Source: Serripes groenlandicus (Eukaryota > Mollusca > Bivalvia > Cardiida > Cardiidae). From it: 64,000 nucleotides of DNA. The notes beneath the pieces are model-generated. The model had not been told where the DNA came from. It made no database searches and saw only the letters and a list, made by a program, of their open reading frames with translations. Where the stretch lies: the NCBI GenBank assembly GCA_031761405.1, contig JASEVX010000005.1:5167724-5231723 (forward strand), read 5' to 3'. Both the position numbers and the translations under genes were made by a program. Below, piece after piece: positions 1-10,720 of this stretch (position 1 is its first letter; each line of letters begins with the position of its first letter).

Positions 1-822
<822 letters not shown>

Positions 823-1588
823 TACTCTTTAGATTTAAGTTCTAACACACCATTAAAAAAAACTTTTAGAGCAGTATATAAATTTACATAATATAAAATA
901 AAGGATAAGTTAAAGACTGCGGTGTCATCTACATTATAAATATGGTCCTTGACATTCATATATCAGCTAATTGACATTTAACATTTCCTATCCGCTGTAT
1001 TAACCCTTGCCGAGATACATACAACAGTTGACAAACATTAAAGCAGACGATTTTTGAAAACATAGTCGGGAAAACTGGCAAATTGTTCAAAATAAGAATG
1101 TTCTCGTTTTCCCACATGTTCTCAATTAAAATAATGCATTCCTTTCCCTATAAAGATTTAATCCCGTTCAAAAGTCATTTTATCCTTTTTTGTTTAAAGT
1201 TTTTATATAAGTGGAATGGGGCTTTTAAGTGTTTACTTGAAACGATAGTTTTAGAGTCGTCTGCGTTAAATATGTATGAGACACAACATGCTTATCCCGA
1301 AAGTAGGACGGATTTAGAGTGGAAACATTGTGGGAAAAGGAAAACTTTCTTATGTTTATCTAACTCTCCGTTTTAAAAAGTCAACATATTCAAATGCATT
1401 TAATGTCGTTTAAATCCGGAAAAGAGTAAACGTTAAGTTATTTTTTCCGGTTGTACAGACGTGCTTTGTCCTTTAATAGAAGTGTATATGGACCGAGTAT
1501 AACCATTCCCGTTGTATTATAGTCCATAGCTCTAGATAAGAAGAGTAGTTCACATCTTAAAATCATAATTTCACCATCAAACCCTTTG
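823..1588. other. Intergenic, no supported gene
   Basis: AT-rich sequence. A weak resemblance to the CCCTTTCCC inverted-repeat family (AACCCTTGCCGAGATACA near 1001, then AGCAGACGA near 1041) suggests an old degraded copy. The open frame at 1083-1376 has no recognisable domain. Confidence 0.5.
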
Positions 1589-1643
1589 TTGTGGGTACTC
1601 AAAAGAATCGTCTCAGTGAGACGATTATTTTGAGTACCCACAA
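1589..1643. repeat. Near-perfect 27-bp inverted repeat
   Basis: The left arm starts TTGTGGGTACTCAAAAGAATC and the right arm ends GATTATTTTGAGTACCCACAA. The arms pair over about 27 bp with one mismatch and almost no loop. It could be the core of a foldback element or a hairpin-forming site. Confidence 0.9.
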
Positions 1644-1910
1644 TATAGGGGTCCGTTTTGTCATAAGAGAGATATTATTGGAAAAATACCAGTTTACTCC
1701 ATCTGGTCCTCTGATACACTACTATTCATCTTTCCCTCATGCACTGTAAAACACAATATCAGTATAAACACATAGCGTTTGTTCAGTCTGGTATTTATAT
1801 GTCTTTTCACGAACTGTGAAAAGTAAGATCTGTCTGAACACTTCATCTACCGTGACATGTGGCTGTGCGAAAAATTGTAATCGTAGACCATTTATGCAGC
1901 CAAACCTTCT

Positions 1911-2134
1911 AACCCTTTCCTACATACAACAAATCTGCAGCGGACCACTTTGAAAACACGTAGGCAAAAATAGGGCAAATCTCTATAAATGAAAGAATGA
2001 TTAATTAATACAGTTGAAAACATGGTGTATAAAGGAGAAATAGCTGTTTTTTAAATAATTTCTCATTTTGTCACACTGTTTTCAACGATTGTCTACTACG
2101 AAGGCGCCAACAAGGGTCTGTATGTGGGGAAAAC
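1911..2134. mobile_element. TTAA-type MITE family 1, diverged copy
   Basis: The left end has AACCCTTTCC followed by ATCTGCAGCGGACCACTTTG. The right end has TGTCTACTACGAAGGCG followed by GTATGTGGGGAAAA. The central palindrome seen in other copies is eroded. It lies about 190 bp upstream of the Toll-like receptor open frame. Confidence 0.7.
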
Positions 2135-2325
2135 GTATATTAAAATAGAATCACGACTATCTTTAACTATGACAATAGACAATTATTGGCGTAATGTTGT
2201 AAACTCAAAGAAGACGTTTTTACATGCAACTGACTTATGACGCTTTTTGAAGCAGGTTTTTCAAAACATTGAAGCGAAATATGTATATTTATAGCATGCC
2301 AATACATTTCAAATAATATAAGCCA

Positions 2326-5300
2326 ATGCTGGACGTTGCGTTTCCGAAGAATTTAAATGAACCGGACATACACTGTAAGTCATTCGTCCGACCACATGTA
2401 ACATTGAATCTAACCAGTTTGTCTTTCCTTCTCTTCTTCAGGTCGTTGGTGCTTGTCCTGACATCCATCTTCGTGATACAGACGACGGCCATGTCATTTG
2501 TAGATATCAACTGTCCAAAGTCATGTGACTGTAGTCCAGTGAGTCACAACGGAAACGACATTTTACAGATCACGTGTTTTGTGTGGGACCTTGGAGAATT
2601 CGACTTCCATTCCTTGGTTTTAATGGCGGAAAAGTATTCTTTGACACTTTACTGCGATTCTGAGTCACCAGTAGAATTAACGAGAGACGTGTTTGCATAT
2701 TTAGACCATATGGCATCAATTTCTCTAAACAATTGCAAACTTTCTTACGTTGACGAAGACGTATTCGCTGGGCTGATACATCTAACGGAAGTAGAAATAC
2801 GTTCCGCAACCAATCTTAACCTTAGAATTCATCCGAAAGCTTTCAAATCGTTAGATCATCTCGAGTCTCTGTCTCTTGGTGGAAATGGACTCCGAAAAAT
2901 ACCAGATTTGTGTGATTTTAAGTTTTTAAACACTGTAAACGTGTCGGGAAATGAGTTGACAACACTTAAAGATGTCGGCATCGCGTGTGATGGCAACAGC
3001 GCCATGGAACGGCTGATGATGTTGGATGTTTCAAATAATCATATAGCTAACATCGGTGAATTTGAAAACTATGGTCAATCATTTCCAAACATTGAATACT
3101 TAGTAATGGAAAATAACGAGATATCCGTAAACACTTGGGATAAACCTTTCATTCATTTCAAACAATTGCGAATCCTAGACCTCTCGGGTAATCAGTTATC
3201 TATTATACCTGGTGACATCATTGACGAGAATTCGCGCTTACAGGAACTTGATCTTTCCCGAAATCAAATAGAACACATACCCGACCTACTTCTACGACAT
3301 TCGCCCTTACTTTTGAGATTAGACGTGAGTCGGAATGAATTAAACGACACGGTATGGTCTACCTTAATCTGGACAAAAAATCTGATGTTTCTGGATTTAA
3401 GTCATAATGCATTCACAACTGTGAATACAAGCGTTATTGAAGAACTGACAGAACTGGTACATTTAGACTTAGCGTACAACAACATTTTCGCCATAACGCC
3501 CCGGACCTTCCAAAACCAACAACGACTGCAAACGTTGATATTGGCTGGAAATGAATTCCATGCAATGGATGATGAAGTGTTTTACGGTCTCTTTGTATTG
3601 TCGAAACTTGAGCTTCAGGATAATAAGCTGTACAGTATGAACCGAGATTTACTGGATTCGGTGTCTTCCTTGATTCACCTGAACTTATCCTCTAACTATT
3701 TGACAGAGATACCGTCATTGGTGAAACTTACATCGCTCATAGTTCTTGATGCCAGTAATAACATTTTAGATGAACTTGCTGATACAATATTTCATGGACA
3801 AAAGAACATTAGAGATATCAACTTATCAAGGAACAAGCTAGGTGGTATCACTGAAATGCTGTTCAAGTCATGTGAATCACTCGAAAATTTGGATTTATCT
3901 GCCAACAACATTCGATACGTTCATCCGGCAATGTTCATGTACTTGAAAGTCCAAACGCTTCTGCTACAACGGAACAGAATAGAAGATGTTGGTAAAACCT
4001 TTGCCGATATGAAACATTTAAGAGAACTAAACCTCAGTCATAATGACGTACGAGATATCATTCAGCGACATATGTTTCCGGAACCATTGGAAATGTTGGA
4101 TTTGTCTTACAATAACATCCAGCACGTACGCCAAAGAGCTTTCTATGGACTAAATGACATACGGATGGTTGATATCGGGTTTAACAAGATAAAAACACTT
4201 CCAGAGGATGCGATGATAGTCTCTAATGGACCATATTCACAATCAGCGTTCGTTATTAAGGGCAACCCTCTTCTGTGTGATTGTAATTTGCTATGGTTAC
4301 GAACTTGGGTCCAAAGCCTGAAAGGACCCGTGATTGTTGGCCTAAATGAAACAATTTGTACCGGGGCTTTCGAATTTCCAAATTCTCCAATTCATTTAGT
4401 GCCAACGGACAGATTTTTATGTAAATATGATACTTTATGTACAAAGAAATGCCTGTGTTGCGATTATATAGCGTGCGATTGCAAATACAGTTGTCCTTAT
4501 AAATGTGATTGTTACCGGGGTGCCGATGTAAACAATATACATTACTTAAAATGTTCAAAGAGGAACATCACGAACGTTGAGAAATTCTTACCCAAGACTG
4601 CAACACAACTGGACCTAAGTGGAAATGATATCAGACTAATTCAGAGCCACAGATTCATTGGAATGCAACACTTGAAGCTATTGTACCTGAATAGTAGTTC
4701 GATCATGCGCTTGGAGAATCGCAGTTTTATTGGCATGAACGATTTAGTATCGCTTTACCTTCAATATAATTTCTTAAAAACTTTGAGGAAATCTATGTTT
4801 GACGGATTAGATAGTTTAACAGAAGTTCATCTCGACCATAATCAGATTTCATACATTGAACCCGGTGTTTTTGACGATTTGAAATCTCTGAAAGTAGTCC
4901 GGCTTTCACACAACTTTCTACAATATATGGACGATTATACCTCACATTTGGTGTTTAAATTTAATGATATTACTTTATTTTCAAACCCATGGGCATGTGA
5001 CTGTGCCATGTATTTCTCCGCGAAACATAATCCGTATGCCTTTGCTAACGCATCCGATGTGATATTGGCACATTCTATAAGAATCAATTGTACGGTGCAT
5101 TCCTTGAACAGCGTTAACAAACTGACACAGTTGGATGAATATCGGAGTATTTGTGAAGGTCTTGAACCCATTAATAGTAATAATGATAAGCACTTTGAAG
5201 ATCTACAGGCCGACTTAGTAAAGATTCCATACACTTCAGAAAAAGGTGAATATAATTCTAGTAAAAAAAGTGACAAAGAAACTGAAGATGTTAAAAAAGA

Positions 5301-6252
5301 AATACTAGGAATACACATACCAGATACTCATTTAAAAGTGTTCATACCGGTGATGGTAGGATCGGGGTTAATTGTGCTGTTAGTTGTTGTCGTTCTGTTT
5401 AAAACCGGATTAACAAGGTGCGTATTGTGTGCTAAATATAGATGTAATCCCCGTGATGACGACATATTATATGACAAAACACGTCACTACGACGCATTCA
5501 TTACGTATCACCCACGTGATGAATCTTATGTCATCAGAGAACTTGCTTTGAGACTAGAAAGGGGAAATCCAAAATACCAACTTTTAGTTCAACATAGGGA
5601 TTTCCCAGTTGGAAGCTCCATGCCACATTTTATAGAAAATGGAGTGAAATACAGTCATAGAACAATTATAGTGTTATCCAGTGATCATGTATATGACAAT
5701 ACCTGGTTAAAGTATATCATAGAATGTGTTAAACAAGATTCCCTGAGAAGACTTATAATTGTGATATTGGGTAAAGTTGACAAGAAAGTGGTCGATCCAA
5801 TTATACGAACTCGAATGAAAAGTGAATATTCAATCAAACAAGGCGACCGTTGGTTCTGGGAGAAGATGATATTTTGTTTACCAGAACCTGGTAAAACAGA
5901 GAGAGACAATGCACGTGCGGAGGTTCGTCCGTACGCAAGTACTGATCTTGGGCGTCTAACGCATGTCATCCGGGACAACCATGCGTACGAGGAACCAGTC
6001 TCCACTCTTTCAATGTCCATGACGTCACGTCCGTTACCAACGATTACAGAATACGTGACATCATCAACGTCATCATATACGTATACATCTGGTTCCCAAG
6101 CTAGTTCAAATATTTATGAAGAGATTAAAGAAAACGAGAACACACAACCAAAGATACCCGCTAATTACGAGGAACCGTGGAGAGAATCTGATTTAGATGA
6201 AAAATTCAGCACTCTCTCCAGAGAATCGACTCGACCTTTGTGTAGCACATAG
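2326..6252 (+). CDS. Toll-like receptor (multiple-cysteine-cluster type, LRR-TM-TIR)
   Basis: A single-pass innate immune or developmental receptor of the Toll family, expected to bind ligand outside the cell and recruit MyD88-type adaptors through its TIR domain. Numbering is from the first Met. A hydrophobic signal-like segment lies at about 37-54, then an N-terminal cysteine motif at 63-69, about 20 leucine-rich repeats to about 640, an LRR C-terminal cap (C651, C653), an LRR N-terminal cap (C727, C729), four or five more repeats, and a second C-terminal cap (C891, C893). This two-cluster layout is typical of Drosophila Toll and molluscan mccTLRs. A transmembrane helix is at 1004-1025. The TIR domain spans about 1050-1190, with box 1 YDAFITY at 1055-1061, box 2 RDFPVG at 1091-1096 and box 3 FWEKM at 1177-1181. 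The tail (about 1195-1308) carries three YEE motifs. The start is uncertain: a splice acceptor at 2439-2441 suggests that the first 39 residues may be intron-derived. The subfamily was not assigned. Confidence 0.95.
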   Translation: MLDVAFPKNLNEPDIHCKSFVRPHVTLNLTSLSFLLFFRSLVLVLTSIFVIQTTAMSFVDINCPKSCDCSPVSHNGNDILQITCFVWDLGEFDFHSLVLMAEKYSLTLYCDSESPVELTRDVFAYLDHMASISLNNCKLSYVDEDVFAGLIHLTEVEIRSATNLNLRIHPKAFKSLDHLESLSLGGNGLRKIPDLCDFKFLNTVNVSGNELTTLKDVGIACDGNSAMERLMMLDVSNNHIANIGEFENYGQSFPNIEYLVMENNEISVNTWDKPFIHFKQLRILDLSGNQLSIIPGDIIDENSRLQELDLSRNQIEHIPDLLLRHSPLLLRLDVSRNELNDTVWSTLIWTKNLMFLDLSHNAFTTVNTSVIEELTELVHLDLAYNNIFAITPRTFQNQQRLQTLILAGNEFHAMDDEVFYGLFVLSKLELQDNKLYSMNRDLLDSVSSLIHLNLSSNYLTEIPSLVKLTSLIVLDASNNILDELADTIFHGQKNIRDINLSRNKLGGITEMLFKSCESLENLDLSANNIRYVHPAMFMYLKVQTLLLQRNRIEDVGKTFADMKHLRELNLSHNDVRDIIQRHMFPEPLEMLDLSYNNIQHVRQRAFYGLNDIRMVDIGFNKIKTLPEDAMIVSNGPYSQSAFVIKGNPLLCDCNLLWLRTWVQSLKGPVIVGLNETICTGAFEFPNSPIHLVPTDRFLCKYDTLCTKKCLCCDYIACDCKYSCPYKCDCYRGADVNNIHYLKCSKRNITNVEKFLPKTATQLDLSGNDIRLIQSHRFIGMQHLKLLYLNSSSIMRLENRSFIGMNDLVSLYLQYNFLKTLRKSMFDGLDSLTEVHLDHNQISYIEPGVFDDLKSLKVVRLSHNFLQYMDDYTSHLVFKFNDITLFSNPWACDCAMYFSAKHNPYAFANASDVILAHSIRINCTVHSLNSVNKLTQLDEYRSICEGLEPINSNNDKHFEDLQADLVKIPYTSEKGEYNSSKKSDKETEDVKKEILGIHIPDTHLKVFIPVMVGSGLIVLLVVVVLFKTGLTRCVLCAKYRCNPRDDDILYDKTRHYDAFITYHPRDESYVIRELALRLERGNPKYQLLVQHRDFPVGSSMPHFIENGVKYSHRTIIVLSSDHVYDNTWLKYIIECVKQDSLRRLIIVILGKVDKKVVDPIIRTRMKSEYSIKQGDRWFWEKMIFCLPEPGKTERDNARAEVRPYASTDLGRLTHVIRDNHAYEEPVSTLSMSMTSRPLPTITEYVTSSTSSYTYTSGSQASSNIYEEIKENENTQPKIPANYEEPWRESDLDEKFSTLSRESTRPLCST
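2424..2441 (+). promoter_or_regulatory. Likely 3' splice site inside the 5' end of the TLR open frame
   Basis: A pyrimidine-rich tract (TCTTTCCTTCTCTTCTTCAG, ending about 2440) runs into CAG|G at 2439-2441. The exon would then begin at 2442 and encode the hydrophobic segment ending about residue 55. If it is used, the real initiator Met lies in an upstream exon not identified here. A start at the Met at 2491 would leave no signal peptide, so it is unlikely. Confidence 0.5.
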
Positions 6253-7232
6253 TGTCATGCTTTATATAAACGTCAATGTCCTTTTAAATAGATTCTTCCA
6301 AACTTTAAAGATATAAAGATAGTAGCTTTTTGAAATTTCGTTTGATATACAGATGAAATTATTATGAGAAAATGAGCATTGCTTTTTTAACTATTTAGAC
6401 AGATGTAGCATGTTTCTGTTTAGTCTGTCCAATATTATTTCCGATTAAGGACCAATGCTTTCATTGCTTTTTATTGGTTTAAGTATTACTGGATGGGATG
6501 TCATAGTTTTGGGTCCAATTACAGTCAGTTGTTTGGTATTTTGTTATTATCGGCAGATTTATTGGTTTAAGGGACGCAACACCTTTTTTCATTTTTTTAC
6601 TTTCTAAAAAATCGCATATTTGGCATTTTTAAACGTATCAACCATAGTCTCTTCTTCACGTTGGGTTCGAAACATGAAGCAGAAACGAGCTTCTTTACCA
6701 ATTTGACATACCTATTTAATGTCATGGAAACAGTTATACAGTGAAAATACTTTTTTGCATGTCATTTCATTGTCTCCAACCTTTTCCCTAATTCCCAGAG
6801 CAATATTGATACATTTGGCAACGTGATTTAAAGGTGCTATGCAGCCGAGGGTGCTTGTTCACGTATGGTTCAATATTGTGAGCACAAGTCGATCGTCGAT
6901 CTGATCCATATATTTCGAACCTGCATGACCCACACCCTTAATTGTTGAGCAAAGTATCATTTTGGTAAAAATCATCAGTAAGAGGCGTTCCAATATGACC
7001 AATATAAACAGACAAAAGTTCTGTAAATTTGCTGCCATTATGTTTAAACTAATTGGTCTAACTCCGCCTATTCGAATCATCTTAGAGGTCGAACGCTTTA
7101 TATAAGGTCAAATATTCCATACTTTTATGTCATGATTTACTTACTCTTATACGGTCTGGTTAAAACGGAGCAAATAAAAAGTCTGTTTTTTATGTATCTT
7201 TTTTCTTTTTACTTCATTACTCTTTTTGTTAT
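6253..7232. other. 3' flank of the TLR gene, no further gene
   Basis: AT-rich DNA without a supported open frame. The only AATAAA seen before the next repeat is at 7173-7178, about 920 bp after the stop, so a long 3' UTR is possible, or a variant signal nearer the stop is used. Confidence 0.5.
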
Positions 7233-8547
7233 TAGCTCACCTAAGCACGAAGTGCAATGTGAGCTTTTGTGATCACTCACCGTCCGGTGTCCGTCGTCGT
7301 CTGCGTCGTCGTCGTCGGTGTCTGTTAACAATTTCCTACAAATGACTTCTCCTACTAAACCAATTGACAGATTTCAAAATAACTTCACAGGAATGGTCCT
7401 TAGGTGGTCCTCTTTCAAAGTTGTTCAAAGAATTTAATTCCATGTAGGACTTTGGTTACTGCGGCATCAGAAAAGGGGAAAATTGCCAAATCTTAAAAAA
7501 TCTTCTTGTCAAAAAGTACTGGCCCGATTTGAAAATTACTTTGTATAAATGTTCCTTGGGGTACCCTCTACCAAGATTGTTCAAATATTTTTGATCCGTT
7601 GAAAAACATGGCCGCCAGGGGGCGGAGCTTATTTTCCTTATATGTGCATTGTTAAAACTTTAAAAATCTTCTTGTCCAAAAGTACTGGCCCGATTTGAAA
7701 ATTATTTAGCACAAATGTTCCTTTGGGGTACCCTTTAACAAGATTGTTCAAATATTTCCGATCCGTTGAAAAACATGGCCGCCAGGGGGCGGAGCTTGTT
7801 TTCCTTATATGTGCATTGTTAAAACTTTAAAAATCTTCTTGTCCAAAAGTACTGGCCCGATTTAAAAATTATTTTGCACAAATGTTCCTTGGGGCATCCT
7901 TTACCAAGATTGTTCAAATATTTCCAATCCGTTGAAAAACATGGCCGCCAGGGGGCGGAGCTTGTTTTCCTAATATGTGCATTGTTAAAACTTTAAAAAT
8001 CTTCTTGTCCAAAAGTACTGGCCCGATTTGAAAATTATTTTGCACAAATGTTACTTGGGGCACCCTTTACAAAGACTGTTCAAATATTTCCGATCCGTTG
8101 AAAAACATGGCCGCCAGGGGGCGCAGCTTGTCCTTATATGTGCATTGTAAAATCTTTAAAAATCTTCTTGTCCAAAAGTTTTGGCCCGATTTAAAGATAA
8201 TTTTGCACAAATTTCCTTGGGGGACCTTCTACCAAGATTGTTCAAATTAATCCGATCCATTGAAAAACTTGGCCGCCAGGGGCGGGGCTTGTTTTCCTAA
8301 TATGTGCATTGTAATATCTTTAAAAATCTTCTTGTCCAAAAGCACCTGCCTAATTTAAAAATTGTTTGGCACAAATGTTCCTTGGGTGACTTTCTACCAA
8401 GGATGTTCAAATAAACCCGATCCGTTGAAAAACATGGCCACCAGGGAGGGCTGCTTGTTTTCCTTATATGTATAGAGTATACAACTTTGAAAACTATTGA
8501 AGTTCTTAATCAGGTGAGCGATATAGGGCCAGCATGGCCCTCTTGTT
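7233..8547 (+). mobile_element. Non-autonomous element with 166-bp tandem core (pearl/Helentron-like architecture)
   Basis: The left end begins TAGCTCACC, then has a small hairpin (GCACGAAGTGC) and a GTCGTC-rich stretch. The core contains six copies of a unit of 163-167 bp, with the marker CTTGTC at 7504, 7671, 7838, 8004, 8168 and 8331, each carrying GGCCGCCAGGGGGCGGAGC. The right end is CAGGTGAGCG followed by a hairpin (AGGGCCAGCATGGCCCT) and CTTGTT. Short inverted ends, a tandem core and a 3' hairpin resemble the bivalve pearl elements and Helitron-derived non-autonomous elements. That assignment is inference. It codes for no protein. Confidence 0.75.
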
Positions 8548-8890
8548 GAATTGATAGTATAGTTTTCAGATGTTAAGCAAATGCAGTCCACTATTTTTAA
8601 AATTATGATGCAATTGCTTATAAACTAGACGTCGGTTTGTCGGTCTCGCAATACTCAAAGTATTTGAATACACTCTGTTCGAGAAACTCATGGGGTCTTA
8701 TCCTCTTTATTTCATATTGTAAAAATGTGTATTTTCGCCTGCTTAGAATAAAGTTACTAAAATACTCGATGAATTTTAAGAAAACCATGTGATATTGTAA
8801 ATTGTGCATTTTCCACTGTGAGTTATTTTTAGAACTATACGCTCTGTGTTGGTGATAAAGCTAAGAATGATCTAGATTTCTATGACGTAA
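8548..8890. other. Spacer, no feature recognised
   Basis: AT-rich sequence between two mobile elements. Short minus-strand open frames have no recognisable domain. Confidence 0.5.
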
Positions 8891-9117
8891 TTAAGCTTTT
8901 CCCACATACAAAAAAAATCTGCAGCAGACGACTTTGAAAACAATCATACTAAAAGATGTTAAATCTCTTGAAATGAAAGTATAATTATTGAAAAAAGTTG
9001 AAAACTTTGTGACAAAAGATGAAATTGCTCGTAGCAATTTCTCCTTTTGTCACAATGATTTCAAAGGTCGTCTGCTGCAGTTGCATCAGAATGCGTCTAC
9101 AAGTGGGAAAGGGTTAA
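8891..9117. mobile_element. TTAA-type MITE family 1
   Basis: The element is flanked by TTAA at 8891-8894 and at 9114-9117. The arms read TTTTCCCACATAC, then CTGCAGCAGACGACTTTG on the left, and CGTCTGCTGCAG, then AAGTGGGAAAGGG on the right. The centre holds a hairpin around GAAATTGCTCGTAGCAATTTC. Confidence 0.85.
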
Positions 9118-10001
9118 CTAAGCATATTGATACCGACAAAATATTTTTTTTACCGAATATATGAAATTTCGAAGAAATATTTGATAGTTTATGCCACAAT
9201 TAAATCAACCTTCTGAGCAAGATTCACCGGATCATTTTTGGATCCGAATAATGTGATGAAATATTGTTTCTATTTTTATGACTTTGGACCTTGAAAATTG
9301 ATATTCGTCACGGTATTGCTGTAGAATATTCATCAATGCAATCTGATCATCTGAATCATCCGAAATGTTTAGTTTTCTGCAGGTCATTTGTCGTGTGGTG
9401 TTGCATTGTTATATAAAGTTACAGTACTTTAAATACTACTAAATTAAGCCGGTGTAATGTGTTCATGCTCGCATTTAATAACCGTTGTGTCCGTTTGTGT
9501 GTCCATTTGTACATCTATCCATCCAATGTTCGTGTACTGACTATGTCTCAGCACACTGCTGACTGTAAGTCAACGACAGATAATTCGAAGCTTCAGTTCT
9601 AGGATATTAGTAGTTTGTACAGATTCGACATTCATGTCCGTTTGGTATTTTAAAACCTATTCAAGGCGCATCCGTCGGTTCAACCGAATTTTCTTGTTTA
9701 GATTTGTTAATGTTATAAACCTGTATTTATTCGTATTGTGTATGTTTGCTTTGATTGATATGTTTTGTATAGTCTAAGTCTTAATCCTGGTGTATACTCA
9801 ATAACATTCTGTTTGGACTGATGCCATAGCAATTACCTTGAGTGTTGCGTCTTTCTTAACCAGTTTCCTGATACAGGCGGCATATCAGTTCTTAGCAGCT
9901 GACGGATTTGTATCCATATTAAACTTCAAGTTTTAAAGATGGAACTTTTTTTCTTTAAGTATTTTCAAAGCAATCCTTTCTTATAATACCAAGTAAACTG
10001 T
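9118..10001. other. Intergenic, no supported gene
   Basis: AT-rich DNA with no open frame of note. No repeat family could be recognised by eye. Confidence 0.5.
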
Positions 10002-10364
10002 TTAACCCTTTCCCCTTAAACAACACATCTACAGCAGAGGAATTTGAAAACATCTTGGCAAAAATATGAAGAATCTCTGTAAATATAAGAGTAAGAATGT
10101 AATAGAGTTGAAAACACTGTGGCAAAAGGAAAAATTACCCTTTCCCAGATACAATAAATCTGCAGAAGACGACTTTGAAATTATCGAGTCAAAAATATAA
10201 AAAAAATCTCTATAAATGATAGTATCAGTATTGAATAGAGTTGAACTCATTTAGGCAAACGGAGAAATTACTCATTGTGAGCAACTTCTCCTTTTGCTAA
10301 AAGGATGTCAAAAGTCGTCTGATGCAGAGGTATCAGAAGGCGTCTATATGTGGGAAAGTGTTAA
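10002..10364. mobile_element. TTAA-type MITE family 1, one copy plus an extra left half
   Basis: A left half starts with TTAACCCTTTCC at 10002 and runs to about 10134. A second, complete element begins CCCTTTCCC at about 10138, contains the core GAAATTACTCATTGTGAGC, and ends GGGAAAGTGTTAA at 10364. The arrangement implies insertion of one copy into another, or a partial duplication. Confidence 0.75.
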
Positions 10365-10477
10365 GAAATATTTCCTTGTGACACATTGTTTGAAAAGATA
10401 AGTCTGCTGCATCAAAATACGTCTGTATGAGGAAAATGTTTAACGTCTTTATTGTGAGGATACTTTTGTCATGACGT

Positions 10478-10720
10478 ATGAGCCGCCCCACGAGAAAATC
10501 AACATTGTGGACTAAAATATCGACCCGGATCAGCCTAAGCATGCCGCGCAGGCTATCACGGATAGACATCTTTCGACTCCTGTGGATTTTCTGTTTCAGG
10601 GATCATTACTCTATACCTCTATCCCCCCTGAGACGGAATCTGTCGGCCCGGATTAGCCTAATCTGGGTCGATACATCACACTAAAACCACAATGTTGGTT
10701 TTCTCGTGGAACGGCTCATA
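10478..10720. mobile_element. GAGCCGT foldback element (MITE), shortened right arm
   Basis: Begins TGAGCCGCCCCACGAGAAAA and ends TTTTCTCGTGGAACGGCTCA, a long terminal inverted repeat. Inside are the family landmarks ATCGACCCGGATCAGCCTAA, GCATGCCGCGCAGGCT and CCTGAGACGGAAT. The right arm lacks the GCGGACTGCGCAGG block present in other copies. The superfamily was not assigned. Confidence 0.8.

Noticed and set aside
4256..6020. Minus-strand open frames opposite the TLR
   Set aside because: Shadows of the long coding region on the other strand.
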